A stretch of 64,000 nt of DNA from Alphaproteobacteria bacterium (GCA_037200005.1 JBBCGY010000001.1:1263812-1327811), one strand, 5' to 3'. Shown: positions 51,401 through 58,840, counted from the first letter of the stretch. Numbers and translations: made by a program. Notes: generated from the letters alone by a model not told the origin.

Positions 51401-51934
51401 CCGCTGAGCTTGCATATGCCCCGGTGTTCCAAATGTCATCGAGATTGGGCTATTGAGCGACGGATATAGATGGCCCTCATTGCCCTGGATAAGGGTAACC
51501 CTAATCCCAGATTTTTTGCTCTGGCGACCGATGTCTTCTATAAAAACGCCTTGCTTATACGCATTTCCGCCATGCTTGATATCCCATTCTAACCACATGA
51601 GGGGATATGGTGGCGAGTATAACTGAGGAGATTTTTCTAGATGCGAAATAGATTGCTGAATCTGTTTTGCACTAGAATTACGTTTGTTCACTGAATCATT
51701 TATGACGTTGAACACATCTGTATCCAGAGCATAACCCGGGCTTTTTTCAATGCAATGAGCGAGCCAGACGATATCCCTGTCGTTAACGGGTATCGCCATG
51801 AGTTTTTCTGCCGAAAGTTCGGTATATTCATTGGTCTTACGCGCATCCGTCAACATGGCATACGCGCGGAACTGACTAGACAGCGCAATATCTTGTCTCA
51901 GCGATAATGTCGCAGGGTCATATGTTTTATTCAT
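48449..51934 (-). CDS. Unrecognised 1161-residue island protein
   Basis: I cannot assign this protein. An N-terminal domain (about 1-270) includes YSPPYPLMWLEWDIKHGG and IRVTLIQGNEGHLYPSLNSP, a pattern reminiscent of uncharacterised alphaproteobacterial phage and plasmid proteins. Then come a charged linker (about 280-330), a second domain (about 335-525), a Pro/Ala-rich linker (about 535-650), and a large C-terminal region (about 660-1120) with mixed alpha/beta composition and several His residues (FWHCDLHFHVGD). There is no Walker motif, signal peptide or membrane helix. It is the first gene of the unit with the 830-residue helicase. GC content is lower than the backbone. Confidence 0.7.
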   Translation of the reverse strand: MNKTYDPATLSLRQDIALSSQFRAYAMLTDARKTNEYTELSAEKLMAIPVNDRDIVWLAHCIEKSPGYALDTDVFNVINDSVNKRNSSAKQIQQSISHLEKSPQLYSPPYPLMWLEWDIKHGGNAYKQGVFIEDIGRQSKKSGIRVTLIQGNEGHLYPSLNSPISMTFGTPGHMQAQRIYPLSLPASFQMKKFEEDMAEKLNQQSHFAYLMAIYALTTMKSRQDLTVIPPFKQEFRGKSPALLTFGNSHRVQAAIGEKSTFSDGFLGDNILELLGHARRLKEIEAPKPQIQQEALAAKSDVTSPRVDDVKIEEEKPKKEDNTPVPVALNGVVIRRIFREADKAHSSNSPERNDDIARMSWLSGQLKPFGTLAYMNAKFPPHAELASVLFGDEIMRPLEFAHVIPVNGKSKVPVVAAATRENLVQAMQKIFAVDGKKHPKLGIGDLERNNALKQHIAEFSGLVIAALGDEKSLKELRDKYTLPLHSNLSSHAESGEGKRALLVWERGEKARMLLAGIGIIVPPVDKPEMLKPVDNSPPLLPAPEKPTESVQNGAGVSTFPAAAADITAALPPVENPSLAPAKAPEAPSEKPAESVQVATDVQAKPSEAVLSPARALTEDEILERMIKRDEAFEETRTRLLADAQMYLMQAQNKELNRFECRIDLRRPDFPIQMLFSRGEDADGRKAQKANYTLEKYDQAYAERGIPLTMEDAVDLKIAVQSMIYNTEGIVPARDLTAAGDHAIDLNTSLPLPAESFDIKHRSGMHTVFFTSTNPYSKKDKLTFSIPLGLAALCDGEETEQRELDSRAGYVVDFLQRMGERRTSEGQRIHVTKRDVMESFQYWLEEQGKEWATAERFNLPGFENNTLIHVSSRGSQKITLAPVSMHLDVGGENPFWHCDLHFHVGDKDQPVMGEAVRTRSLNLHTRSQKLAVARALESLLGANSGTGQQVFEGFIPSLQRHMRSTDHEWRVKKNHAMLDEVYIGDQPLQHFLDDMARYERDIGVTLDKRETNDSAIKLTIQAIRSLTGDQRGTIKPIPELVYESEGGAARKPVTFVVPVPNDKADKIDGFLAKVHSEVRWYADEAYSSIALGDNSQESKRKKPLKYRAAQIRKGIIRAVEKTYQECFQLTLPRDWHKAPAEADFEPSRSAPVDSSSQTRLQLG

Positions 51935-52295
51935 ACTGTAAACTGCTCTTATAAATTTTATTCAGAACTCCGAAACGCATACAATATGCCGAAATCATGA
52001 AAGTAAAAAACTTAAACGCTTTCTTTTTCTTGCCAAGCGTCAAATTATTCATTTTTTCTGATTTTACCCAACGCATAAGACACGGCCATTAACCATGTCT
52101 AATGCCTCCCAACTCAAACACGGGGGTGCATCCCCCTATATATGGGAGAACAGACTCGCTTTTCATGACGACGCGCCAATTATTTCATTCTCCCAACATC
52201 GCTCATGTAAACTTTGGACGCCATGGAATGTCTGGAGAGAATGGGAGATATTATCGGACACTCCGCCAAAAATTTCCTGAAACTATTGAATTTTC

Positions 52296-52323
52296 TTGAC
52301 TTTCCGCGATCTCGTGATATAGA
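52296..52323 (+). promoter_or_regulatory. Sigma-70-type promoter for the MobC-like gene
   Basis: The -35 box TTGACT (52296-52301) and the -10 box TATAGA (52318-52323) are 16 bp apart. Transcription would begin near 52330 and run through the two hairpins into the gene at 52454. Confidence 0.6.
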
Positions 52324-52353
52324 TATAGTATCAGCATAGATGACCTTTCCGTG

Positions 52354-52433
52354 GCCGCTTGGATTCTGTCTCCGGCGGCTTTTTTGTTGCCCTCACGAAC
52401 CCAAGCCGGTTTTTTCCGCGCTTGGGTTTTTTT
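52354..52433 (+). terminator. Two tandem terminator-like hairpins in the leader
   Basis: The first has GCCGC/GCGGC arms (52354-52358, 52375-52379) followed by six T. The second, much stronger, has arms AACCCAAGC and GCTTGGGTT plus an inner CGG/CCG (52398-52428) and ends in seven T. Both lie between promoter and start codon, which suggests attenuation of downstream genes. Confidence 0.75.
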
Positions 52434-52453
52434 ATTGCCCGCGAGGAGGCCGC

Positions 52454-53038
52454 ATGTCCGAAGACGATGCCCCTTCCTTGCCGATCAAACCTCTGCTCCA
52501 TAAATCGGCGCGATCCGTTCACCGGCTCCAAGGAGCTTATGCGGGTCTAAAAGATGTTCGACATTCATCGGACAAGCCCGTCAGCCATGATGATAGTACA
52601 GGCGGTAGGACTAAAAGCTACGCGCAAGTTGCGACTTTGGTCAGACCACGGGTGGTCAGACCAAAGTCATGCGGGCTGAAGCCCAATCGGAAACGCCCCT
52701 ACCGCCTCATGGGAAGGTTCTCGAAGGAAGAACGAAACGCAGTCATTTCAAAGGCGACGGCGGCCCGGTTGTCGGTCAATGAATTCATTCGCCTGTCGAC
52801 GCTGGAAACCGATTACGCGGCGTCTCTTAATCCGGCCTTGCGGCAATTGTTCGTCGCCGTCCACCGGGAGCTTTGCAGGCAGGGACAAGATTTGGGGCGG
52901 ATAGCCGATCACCTGGGCGCGAATTTCCTGTCGCCCAACGAAACGAATTCCATGCTTGGCATGATCGGCTGGGATTTAATGGCCGCCATTCGAGCCGTCA
53001 CGAACGCCCTAGCCGAAGGGCGAAGCCCGCCCGATTAA
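52454..53038 (+). CDS. MobC-like mobilisation/relaxosome accessory protein
   Basis: The 194-residue protein starts at ATG 52454, preceded by GAGGAGG at good distance; the frame extends to 52340 through the terminator hairpins, which is implausible as coding. The basic N-terminal 90 residues are disordered. The C-terminal 110 residues fit the MobC pattern: RFSKEERNAVISKATAARLS and VNEFIRLSTLE as a ribbon-helix-helix-like start, then GQDLGRIADHLGANFLSPNE. MobC-type proteins help relaxases at oriT. No relaxase is in the island, so it could be mobilised only with outside help. Confidence 0.7.
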   Translation: MSEDDAPSLPIKPLLHKSARSVHRLQGAYAGLKDVRHSSDKPVSHDDSTGGRTKSYAQVATLVRPRVVRPKSCGLKPNRKRPYRLMGRFSKEERNAVISKATAARLSVNEFIRLSTLETDYAASLNPALRQLFVAVHRELCRQGQDLGRIADHLGANFLSPNETNSMLGMIGWDLMAAIRAVTNALAEGRSPPD

Positions 53039-53124
53039 GGGCCTGCCCGTTCCGAACTCTCAAACGCCTCTTTCGCCGGAAGGGGCGTTTTTTATTTCCA
53101 ACAACCAGCAAAGGAGGAATCGCC

Positions 53125-53484
53125 ATGAGCGATAGCAACGGCGCGTTACCGGCACGGCACTTCACCGTGCAAACACTGGCCCGATATTGGGAAGTCTCGC
53201 CCAGCCATATCTACAACCTCGTTCATAGCAACACGCTTCGCCATCTGCGGATCGGCAAGGCCATTCGCATTCCAAGTCATTTTGTCAAAGAATTTGAGGA
53301 GGCGGCATGTCAAATCACAAGGAGAAATATCGACTCTGGCAGCATCCAAACGGAACAATTTATGTCATCTGGACGGAACGGGACGCAACAAGCAGCACCG
53401 GCGCGCAGACAAAACGCGTTTCAACGGGGGCAACGGATTGGAACGCCGCCGAACAGTACCGCGCCCAATTCATCGCGGGACTAA
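53125..53484 (+). CDS. AlpA/excisionase-like DNA-binding protein
   Basis: The 119-residue protein begins at ATG 53125 after a perfect AAGGAGG. Residues 10-60 form an excisionase-type winged helix: FTVQTLARYWEVSPSHIYNL followed by VHSNTLRHLRIGKAIRIPSH. These proteins direct excision or regulate integrase genes. The frame continues 178 bp into the integrase gene in another phase. The last 60 residues (Gln/Arg/Asn-rich) are therefore encoded by the overlap and are probably unstructured. Confidence 0.8.
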   Translation: MSDSNGALPARHFTVQTLARYWEVSPSHIYNLVHSNTLRHLRIGKAIRIPSHFVKEFEEAACQITRRNIDSGSIQTEQFMSSGRNGTQQAAPARRQNAFQRGQRIGTPPNSTAPNSSRD

Positions 53485-54341
53485 ATAATCCGGCCCCGCC
53501 TGCGGAGCCGACGATTGGCTATCTGCTCGACCGTTATCGGAACGAACATGGGCCGAAAACCCGCTCGCCAGAAACGATTGATTTCCATCTGAAGGTACTC
53601 AAGCCCTTCTTTGGCAATCTAATGCCGAGCCATGTCAGCAATAAATTGCTTGAACAATACGCCCAGCGGCAGGGAGGAATTTCTAATGGCACGATCTTGC
53701 GTCAATTGAGCACTTTGAAGGCCGCTTTACGCTATGCTGCCGGCAACAGGTGGATCGCGCCCTTGCCGCCGTTCAAAATGCCCGTGCGCAAGCCGCCGCC
53801 GCGCGACCTGTGGCTTACACGGGAACAGGTGGCTACGCTGCTGGAGAAGGCAAAAACGCCGCATCTTCGCCTTTTCATCTTGCTGGCGGTCTCCACGGCA
53901 GCGCGGTCGGGCGCGATCCTTGATTTGAAATGGTCGCAAATCGATTTCGCGGAACGCCTGATCGATTTCGGCGCGGGATGGGGCAACAAGCGCCGCGCCA
54001 TCGTGCCGATGAACGACGACGTTCACGCGGCCCTGAAAACGGCGAGGGAGTTAGCGCAGACCGAGCACGTCGTCGAATTTAACGGCAAGCCGATAAAATC
54101 GGTCAAGGGAGCGTTCTGGAGCCTGTGCAATGATTGCCGCATCAAAGCCAGCCCGCACGTCCTGCGCCACACGGCGGCGACATGGCTGGTCATGGACGGC
54201 GTACCGTTACGGGAAGTCGCCCGCTTGCTCGGCAATAGCGAGGCGATGGTGGAACAGGTTTACGGGAAGCATTCGCCAGACTATTTGCGGCGGGCCGTGC
54301 GCGCCTTGGCCGTTCAGAAGCCTAAAACTCTGGAGCCATAG
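53307..54341 (+). CDS. Tyrosine recombinase (island integrase)
   Basis: The 344-residue integrase has an N-terminal arm-binding/SAM-like region (about 70-150) and a catalytic domain with Arg200 (STAARSGAILDL), His284 and Arg287 (SPHVLRHTAATW) and nucleophile Tyr319 (VEQVYGKHSP). The usual GH of box III is GN (309-310). GAGGAGG lies before ATG 53307, inside the excisionase gene. It is adjacent to and points at the tRNA-Pro gene, whose 3' end is duplicated at the island ends, so it is the likely enzyme of integration. Confidence 0.93.
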   Translation: MSNHKEKYRLWQHPNGTIYVIWTERDATSSTGAQTKRVSTGATDWNAAEQYRAQFIAGLNNPAPPAEPTIGYLLDRYRNEHGPKTRSPETIDFHLKVLKPFFGNLMPSHVSNKLLEQYAQRQGGISNGTILRQLSTLKAALRYAAGNRWIAPLPPFKMPVRKPPPRDLWLTREQVATLLEKAKTPHLRLFILLAVSTAARSGAILDLKWSQIDFAERLIDFGAGWGNKRRAIVPMNDDVHAALKTARELAQTEHVVEFNGKPIKSVKGAFWSLCNDCRIKASPHVLRHTAATWLVMDGVPLREVARLLGNSEAMVEQVYGKHSPDYLRRAVRALAVQKPKTLEP

Positions 54342-54369
54342 AGCCAAAATAACAGATCGAAGATAGCGG

Positions 54370-54654
54370 CTATTTTTTTGACTCGTGCTTCCGGAATTGA
54401 TTCTCACATGCATTCCATAGAGCGCCGCCAAATCCAGCCCCACCCGCTGGAAACAGGATTATTCCGACCAATAAGTATTTCTCCCAGTTGAAGGGTAGGC
54501 CAAGCCATCGTGGCACGACGGCCATTAAAATGAACATGGGCAAGCCCCAGCCCAATACTCCATGAAGAAGAATAAATCTCATGCGTCCTTTGGCGCGAAT
54601 AACACGCCATTTCTCATGCGCCTTTTCAGTCCATTTCGAGCTAGGAATTTTCAT
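54370..54654 (-). CDS. Small membrane protein, 94 residues
   Basis: The protein begins MKIPSSKWTEKAHEKWRVIR and has two predicted membrane helices (about 28-48 and 59-78; FILLHGVLGWGLPMFILMAV and LLVGIILFPAGGAGFGGALW), with charged ends. I do not recognise it. It is convergent with the integrase and lies in the island next to the right end. No good Shine-Dalgarno is visible, and a TTG three codons earlier is an alternative start. Confidence 0.55.
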   Translation of the reverse strand: MKIPSSKWTEKAHEKWRVIRAKGRMRFILLHGVLGWGLPMFILMAVVPRWLGLPFNWEKYLLVGIILFPAGGAGFGGALWNACENQFRKHESKK

Positions 54655-54674
54655 GTGCGGCAAACTATACGGCC

Positions 54675-54700
54675 AAAATTATTACACCTGTAATAATTTT
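54675..54700. repeat. 26-bp palindrome near the right island end
   Basis: AAAATTATTACA and TGTAATAATTTT are perfect 12-bp arms around CC. The inner TTATTACA/TGTAATAA is shared with the palindrome at 40253. It lies 36 bp inside the right attachment site. Confidence 0.7.
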
Positions 54701-54735
54701 CAGAAACGGGCAACGACCTAACCTATTGAAAAAAT

Positions 54736-54780
54736 TGGTCGGAGAAAGAGGATTTGAACCTCCGGCCCCTGCCTCCCGAA
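54736..54780. other. Right attachment site within tRNA-Pro
   Basis: The 45-bp sequence from the CCA end into the anticodon loop is identical to 40124-40168. Together they mark the island ends. Confidence 0.92.
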
Positions 54781-54812
54781 AGCAGTGCTCTACCAGGCTG
54801 AGCTATTCTCCG
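54736..54812 (-). tRNA. tRNA-Pro (CGG anticodon)
   Basis: The minus strand folds as a cloverleaf: acceptor arms CGGAGAA and TTCTCCG, D-arm TAGCTCAGCCTGGTAGAGCA, anticodon stem CTGCT/GGCAG with loop TTCGGGA (anticodon CGG, reading CCG), T-arm with GGTTCAAATC, discriminator A and encoded CCA. Its 3' 45 bp form the right attachment site, so the tRNA stays intact after integration. Confidence 0.93.
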
Positions 54813-54830
54813 ATTTACGCGCAGGCGGAT

Positions 54831-54859
54831 TTTATAGCGGGTCAAAAGGGGATTGTCCA
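54831..54859 (-). promoter_or_regulatory. Promoter of tRNA-Pro
   Basis: On the minus strand, TGGACA (54859-54854) and TATAAA (54836-54831) are separated by 17 bp. The tRNA begins 19 bp downstream of the -10 box. Confidence 0.75.
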
Positions 54860-54973
54860 TTATTCCCGCCATACCCCCCGCTACGCCCCTTGCGACCCCC
54901 TTCGCAAAGCATCCTCTTGACCCTTTCCCGCCTTTTCTGGACAATGCGGCCATTATTGATAGGGGAGCGGATT

Positions 54974-55348
54974 ATGGGCGGCCTGCGCCAGGATATCGCA
55001 AAGCTCAGCCTCGGCGATTACCTTATATTGCTCGGCCTTCTAAGCGGCTTTACGGGACTGACAACGCGTCTCGTCATGGAGACCTGCTCCGATTGGCAAG
55101 CCTATCGGGATGCCCGAACGCCGATAGAGGCCTTGCCCGTCAAAAAACAAATCGCGCATGTGGATGCCAAACGCGCCATGATCCTGTGCAGGAATTCGAT
55201 CACCGGACGGGAAGGCTATATCGACCTTCCGCGAAACGGCCCCCAGCGCGAGACACTGATTAAAATACTGGAGAGCCCCGACAGAGCGGTTTCCTGTCAC
55301 ATCCGCACGGGAACACCGAATAGAACGGCTCTCTTCCACGGCTTATGA
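54974..55348 (+). CDS. Hypothetical protein, 124 residues
   Basis: I do not recognise this protein. ATG 54974 (MGGLRQDIAKLSLGDYLILL) gives one hydrophobic helix near 16-34, then a soluble domain with KRAMILCRNSITGREGYIDL and two Cys residues. The open frame goes back to 54785 through the tRNA region, which is not coding; an ATG at 54941 (MRPLLIGERI) is an alternative. A GGGGAG sequence lies 7 bases upstream. It is convergent with the next small gene, 2 bp away. It is the first chromosomal gene right of the island. Confidence 0.6.
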   Translation: MGGLRQDIAKLSLGDYLILLGLLSGFTGLTTRLVMETCSDWQAYRDARTPIEALPVKKQIAHVDAKRAMILCRNSITGREGYIDLPRNGPQRETLIKILESPDRAVSCHIRTGTPNRTALFHGL

Positions 55349-55350
55349 CA

Positions 55351-55617
55351 CTACCGCACGATCTGGCATAAACTCATCTGGCATTGCACCGTAATGCTAG
55401 TGGGAGAGCCTTCCCGCTGATCGGTCGCTTTCGGAATATTGCATTCGACCTTATAGGTCACGTCGGACTGAAGCCCGATCGATTGCCGCAGGATTTCGAT
55501 TTTCTTCGGAATGCAGTTATTCTGCTTGGCGATATCGCGCACTTCCGCCTGGCCCGCGAAGCTCGTGCCCGCCAGCAGCAGCGCCAATAACCCAAGAAAA
55601 ATTGCGAATCTCATCAT
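55351..55617 (-). CDS. Hypothetical secreted protein, 88 residues
   Basis: The protein begins with a clear signal peptide (MMRFAIFLGLLALLLAGTSF, cleavage near FAG-QA). The mature part of about 65 residues has three Cys (QNNCIPKK, KVECNIPK and QCQMSLCQIV), suggesting disulfides in the periplasm. I do not recognise the family. It lies 35 bp after the TPR-methyltransferase gene on the same strand, so it may be in its transcript. Confidence 0.65.
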   Translation of the reverse strand: MMRFAIFLGLLALLLAGTSFAGQAEVRDIAKQNNCIPKKIEILRQSIGLQSDVTYKVECNIPKATDQREGSPTSITVQCQMSLCQIVR

Positions 55618-55652
55618 CCGGACAGAATGGGCGCCTGCCGGTTAAGAAAAAT

Positions 55653-56801
55653 TTAATCCGCCTTTTCCAATACAAATAAAAATCCATCGACCGGCTTTCC
55701 TTTTTCGTGCCGCGGCACGCAAGGCTCGAATGTGCAGATGCGAAACCCGTTTTCGGCGGCAAGGCGGCGTAAATAAGCCTCGCCATGGGCATAGCGCCGC
55801 TGCGGCTGAAGGATGAAATCTTCCCCGGATTCCAACCGCTCCACCGTGGCCGCGAATAGCCCGCCGGGACGCAACGCGGCGTAGACGGCGCGGAACAACG
55901 GCGCGAGATCACCCAGATAGACCAGCACATCGGCGGCCAGCGCCAGATCGAAAGCACGCCTGATTTCAGGAATGGCCGCCACCACCTCTCCGGCGATCAG
56001 CTGGTGATAAAACCCTGTCGCTTCCGCATGCGCCAGCATGCGCGGCGACAGATCGATCCCGGCCATGAAACGCGCCAGGCTCGCGAACTCCCGTCCGGCC
56101 AAGCCCGTGCCGCAGCCGAGATCAAGGATATCGCACGGTTCCATGCCGGGACGCGCGCGTTCGACCGCCCGGCGCAGAAGGCTCGGCGCCTGATAGCGAA
56201 GCTTGCCCCGCAGATTATCGTCGAATTCCGCCGCATAGCCGTCAAACAGCGCGCGCACATAATCCGGCGACAAATTCTCTCCGCTCGCCGCCGCCAGCCG
56301 CACCGCCGTCCGCGCCGGGTCTTCGGGGCACAGCGCCCGATAATGCTCCCACGCCCTGCCCGCCTTCTCGGATTCCTGCACCGCGAGCCATAAATCGCCG
56401 AGATGCAGCCATGCTTCGGCATCTTCATCCCGATCCCGCAGATAGCGCGTCAAATGCTCGATAGCGGCGCGATACTCGCCGGTTTCCGCGCACCAGGCGC
56501 AAAATTGCCGGACAAAATCTCCGTCGGGATGGCCGAGCATAAAAACTTCCCGCCCCAGCGCCACGGCATCCTCATGACGGTGTTGATCGGCCATGATAGC
56601 GGCGAGCATCCGCATGACCGAAGCGGCGGGCGTGTGCGACAGAAATTCCCGTAGAACGCGTTCGGCCTCGGCAAAACGGCCCGCCGCGCGGCAAGCGTCG
56701 GCCAGCGCCAGCGCGAGATCGCTGCGTTTCGGCTCATCGGCCAGCGCGGCCTTGAGTGCGGCGCGGGCTTCTGGCACATCTTGCGGATGAATTACCGTCA
56801 T
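55653..56801 (-). CDS. TPR-repeat SAM-dependent methyltransferase
   Basis: From ATG 56801 ([20 protein letters not shown]) the 382-residue protein has tetratricopeptide-like helices in residues 10-165 and a class I methyltransferase domain from about 190. Motif I is CDILDLGCGTGLAGREFA, followed by AGIDLSPRMLAHAEATG. Upstream frame to 57425 is shadow of rlmJ. The substrate is unknown; similar TPR-methyltransferases occur in many Proteobacteria. Its start overlaps the divergent rlmJ start by 15 bp. Confidence 0.82.
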   Translation of the reverse strand: MTVIHPQDVPEARAALKAALADEPKRSDLALALADACRAAGRFAEAERVLREFLSHTPAASVMRMLAAIMADQHRHEDAVALGREVFMLGHPDGDFVRQFCAWCAETGEYRAAIEHLTRYLRDRDEDAEAWLHLGDLWLAVQESEKAGRAWEHYRALCPEDPARTAVRLAAASGENLSPDYVRALFDGYAAEFDDNLRGKLRYQAPSLLRRAVERARPGMEPCDILDLGCGTGLAGREFASLARFMAGIDLSPRMLAHAEATGFYHQLIAGEVVAAIPEIRRAFDLALAADVLVYLGDLAPLFRAVYAALRPGGLFAATVERLESGEDFILQPQRRYAHGEAYLRRLAAENGFRICTFEPCVPRHEKGKPVDGFLFVLEKAD

Positions 56802-57617
56802 ATCTATCACGCTGGCAATGTCTGCGATGTCGTCAAGCATGTCACGCTGCTCGCTCTGCTTGCCCATCTCAAGCAAAAAACCGCGCCATTCGCCGCGATC
56901 GACACGCATGCGGGCTGCGGGCTTTACGATCTCGACAGCGAAGCGGCCCGCAAGACCGCCGAAGCGGATGACGGCGTTAGCGCCTTGCTGCGAAGCCCTG
57001 CCGCGCCGGAATTTATGGATTACCGCGCGGCGCTGGGCAAGGCAAATCCCGGCATCTATCCCGGCTCGCCGCATTTGATCCTGCATGCGCTGCGGCCCGG
57101 CGACCGTTATATCGGCTGCGAGCTTCATCCGGAAGATTATGCGGAATTGCGCAACAATTTGGGGCGCAGTCCGCAGGCGCAGCTTCACCAGCGCGACGGC
57201 TATGAGGCCTTGGCCGCGCTGGTTCCGCCGCAGGAGAAACGCGGCCTCGCGCTGATCGATCCGCCCTATGAGCAGCCGGACGAATATGCGCGCGTCGTTG
57301 CCGCCGTCGCTGCCGCCTACCGCCGCTGGCCGGCCGGGATTTACGCCATCTGGTATCCGATCAAAGACCGCCCCGCTTTGTGGCAATTCCATGAAGCCAT
57401 GGCCTCGACCGGCATCGGCAGGCAACTGCTACTGGAATTCATTTATCGCGACGAAACCCGCGCCGACCGCCTGAACGGCAGCGGCATGATCGTCATCAAT
57501 CCGCCCTGGCAATTCGACGCCGCGATGCGCGCAACCTATGCCAAATTGCACGAAACGCTGGCGACCGAAGCCAAAACAACCAAAATCAGCTGGCTAACGC
57601 CCGAAAGTAATGCGTGA
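56787..57617 (+). CDS. rlmJ: 23S rRNA (adenine2030-N6)-methyltransferase RlmJ
   Basis: The 276-residue enzyme starts [20 protein letters not shown], the hallmark N-terminus of RlmJ. It has the SAM-binding [13 protein letters not shown] and the catalytic [13 protein letters not shown] motif (about 159-171). It methylates A2030 of 23S rRNA. ATG 56787 is used; the TTG two codons earlier is rejected. It overlaps rlmN's possible GTG start at its 3' end, so two rRNA methyltransferase genes are adjacent. Confidence 0.93.
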   Translation: MNYRHIYHAGNVCDVVKHVTLLALLAHLKQKTAPFAAIDTHAGCGLYDLDSEAARKTAEADDGVSALLRSPAAPEFMDYRAALGKANPGIYPGSPHLILHALRPGDRYIGCELHPEDYAELRNNLGRSPQAQLHQRDGYEALAALVPPQEKRGLALIDPPYEQPDEYARVVAAVAAAYRRWPAGIYAIWYPIKDRPALWQFHEAMASTGIGRQLLLEFIYRDETRADRLNGSGMIVINPPWQFDAAMRATYAKLHETLATEAKTTKISWLTPESNA

Positions 57618-57658
57618 AAGCTTTGACTTTGACACCCGCAATCGGGCATCTATCACCC

Positions 57659-58840
57659 ATGACACAATCGGAAAAACACGCAGCCGCGCCCGTTGCCGGA
57701 AACGCAGGCCGCAATCTCGTCGGCCTGTCGTTCGACGAGATGCGGGCGGAATTCGACGCGCTCGGCATGGAGAAATTCCGCGCCAAGCAGGTCTGGTCGT
57801 GGATTTACTGCCGCGGCGTCACGGACTTCGCGGCGATGACCAATCTCGCCAAGCCCGCGCGCGAGAAGTTGGCGGAGCATTTCACCATCGCCCGGCCCGC
57901 CGTCACGCAGGATCAGCAGTCGGAAGACGGCACGCGCAAATGGCTGCTCAAGATGGCGGACGGTCAGGAAGTCGAAGCCGTGCATATCCCGGAGGAGGAT
58001 CGCGGCGCGCTATGCGTCTCGTCGCAGGTCGGCTGCACGCTGACCTGCCGCTTCTGCCATACCGGCACGCAAAAGCTGGTGCGCAATCTTAGCGCGGCGG
58101 AAATCGTCGGCCAGGTAATGCTGGCGCGCGACATGCTGGGCGAATGGCCGTCCACCAAGGAAACCCGCATGCTGTCCAACATCGTGATGATGGGCATGGG
58201 CGAGCCGCTTTACAATTTCGACAATGTGGCGAAGGCGCTGAAAATCGTCATGGACAATGAAGGCATCGCGATTTCCAGGCGGCGCATCACGCTCTCGACC
58301 TCCGGCGTCGTGCCGGAAATCAAGCGCTGCGGCGAAGAACTCGGCGTCAATCTCGCTATCAGCCTGCATGCCGTGAATGACGAGCTGCGCGACAAGATCA
58401 TCCCGCTGAACCGCAAATATCCGATCAAGGATTTGATGCAGGCTTGCCGCGACTATCCGGGCCTGTCGAACGCGAGGCGGATCACGTTCGAATATGTGAT
58501 GCTGAAAGGCGTCAATGACAGCGACGCCGACGCCCGCGCCCTGGTGAAGCTCATCGGCAGCATTCCCGCCAAGATCAACCTGATCCCCTTCAACGCCTGG
58601 CCCGGCGCGCCGTTCGAATGCTCGGACGACGACCGCATCGAGAAATTCGGCGACATCGTCAATCGCGCCGGTTACGCCAGCCCCGTGCGCACGCCGCGCG
58701 GGCGCGACATCATGGCGGCTTGCGGCCAGCTTAAATCCGCCAGCCTGCGCCTCTCCGCCGCCGAGCGCGCCGCCATCGACGCGCTCATCGCCGCCAAGGA
58801 CAAAGCGGAAGGGCTGGAAACCCCCGGTTTTACTGGTTAA
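57659..58840 (+). CDS. rlmN: Dual-specificity RNA methyltransferase RlmN
   Basis: This radical-SAM enzyme methylates C2 of A2503 in 23S rRNA (and A37 of some tRNAs). The iron-sulfur cluster motif is [14 protein letters not shown] (CxxxCxxC). [12 protein letters not shown] and the C-terminal catalytic Cys region [11 protein letters not shown] are intact. ATG 57659 gives 393 residues; the frame is open to a GTG at 57614 that overlaps the rlmJ stop, so a longer form of 408 residues is possible. Both starts lack a strong ribosome site. Confidence 0.95.
   Translation: MTQSEKHAAAPVAGNAGRNLVGLSFDEMRAEFDALGMEKFRAKQVWSWIYCRGVTDFAAMTNLAKPAREKLAEHFTIARPAVTQDQQSEDGTRKWLLKMADGQEVEAVHIPEEDRGALCVSSQVGCTLTCRFCHTGTQKLVRNLSAAEIVGQVMLARDMLGEWPSTKETRMLSNIVMMGMGEPLYNFDNVAKALKIVMDNEGIAISRRRITLSTSGVVPEIKRCGEELGVNLAISLHAVNDELRDKIIPLNRKYPIKDLMQACRDYPGLSNARRITFEYVMLKGVNDSDADARALVKLIGSIPAKINLIPFNAWPGAPFECSDDDRIEKFGDIVNRAGYASPVRTPRGRDIMAACGQLKSASLRLSAAERAAIDALIAAKDKAEGLETPGFTG

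Larger units (their letters stand above)
51935..52453. other. Non-coding region with possible oriT-like repeats and a leader
   Basis: This 519-bp stretch separates the divergent 1161-residue gene and the MobC-like gene. The left part is AT-rich and should hold the promoter of the large gene. At 52125-52139 a GGGGG/CCCCC hairpin is present. TGGGAGAA and TTCTCCCA form an 8-bp inverted repeat about 45 bp apart (52144-52200), with a third TGGGAGA near 52241. Next to a mobilisation-type gene this may be an origin of transfer. The right part is a promoter and two hairpins, listed separately. No gene is supported. Confidence 0.5.

Noticed and set aside
52340-52453. N-terminal extension of the MobC-like protein
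   Set aside because: It crosses two terminator hairpins; the ATG at 52454 has an excellent ribosome site.
56802-57425. N-terminal extension of the TPR-methyltransferase
   Set aside because: This part is antisense to rlmJ and lacks TPR character; the start at 56801 gives a sensible protein.
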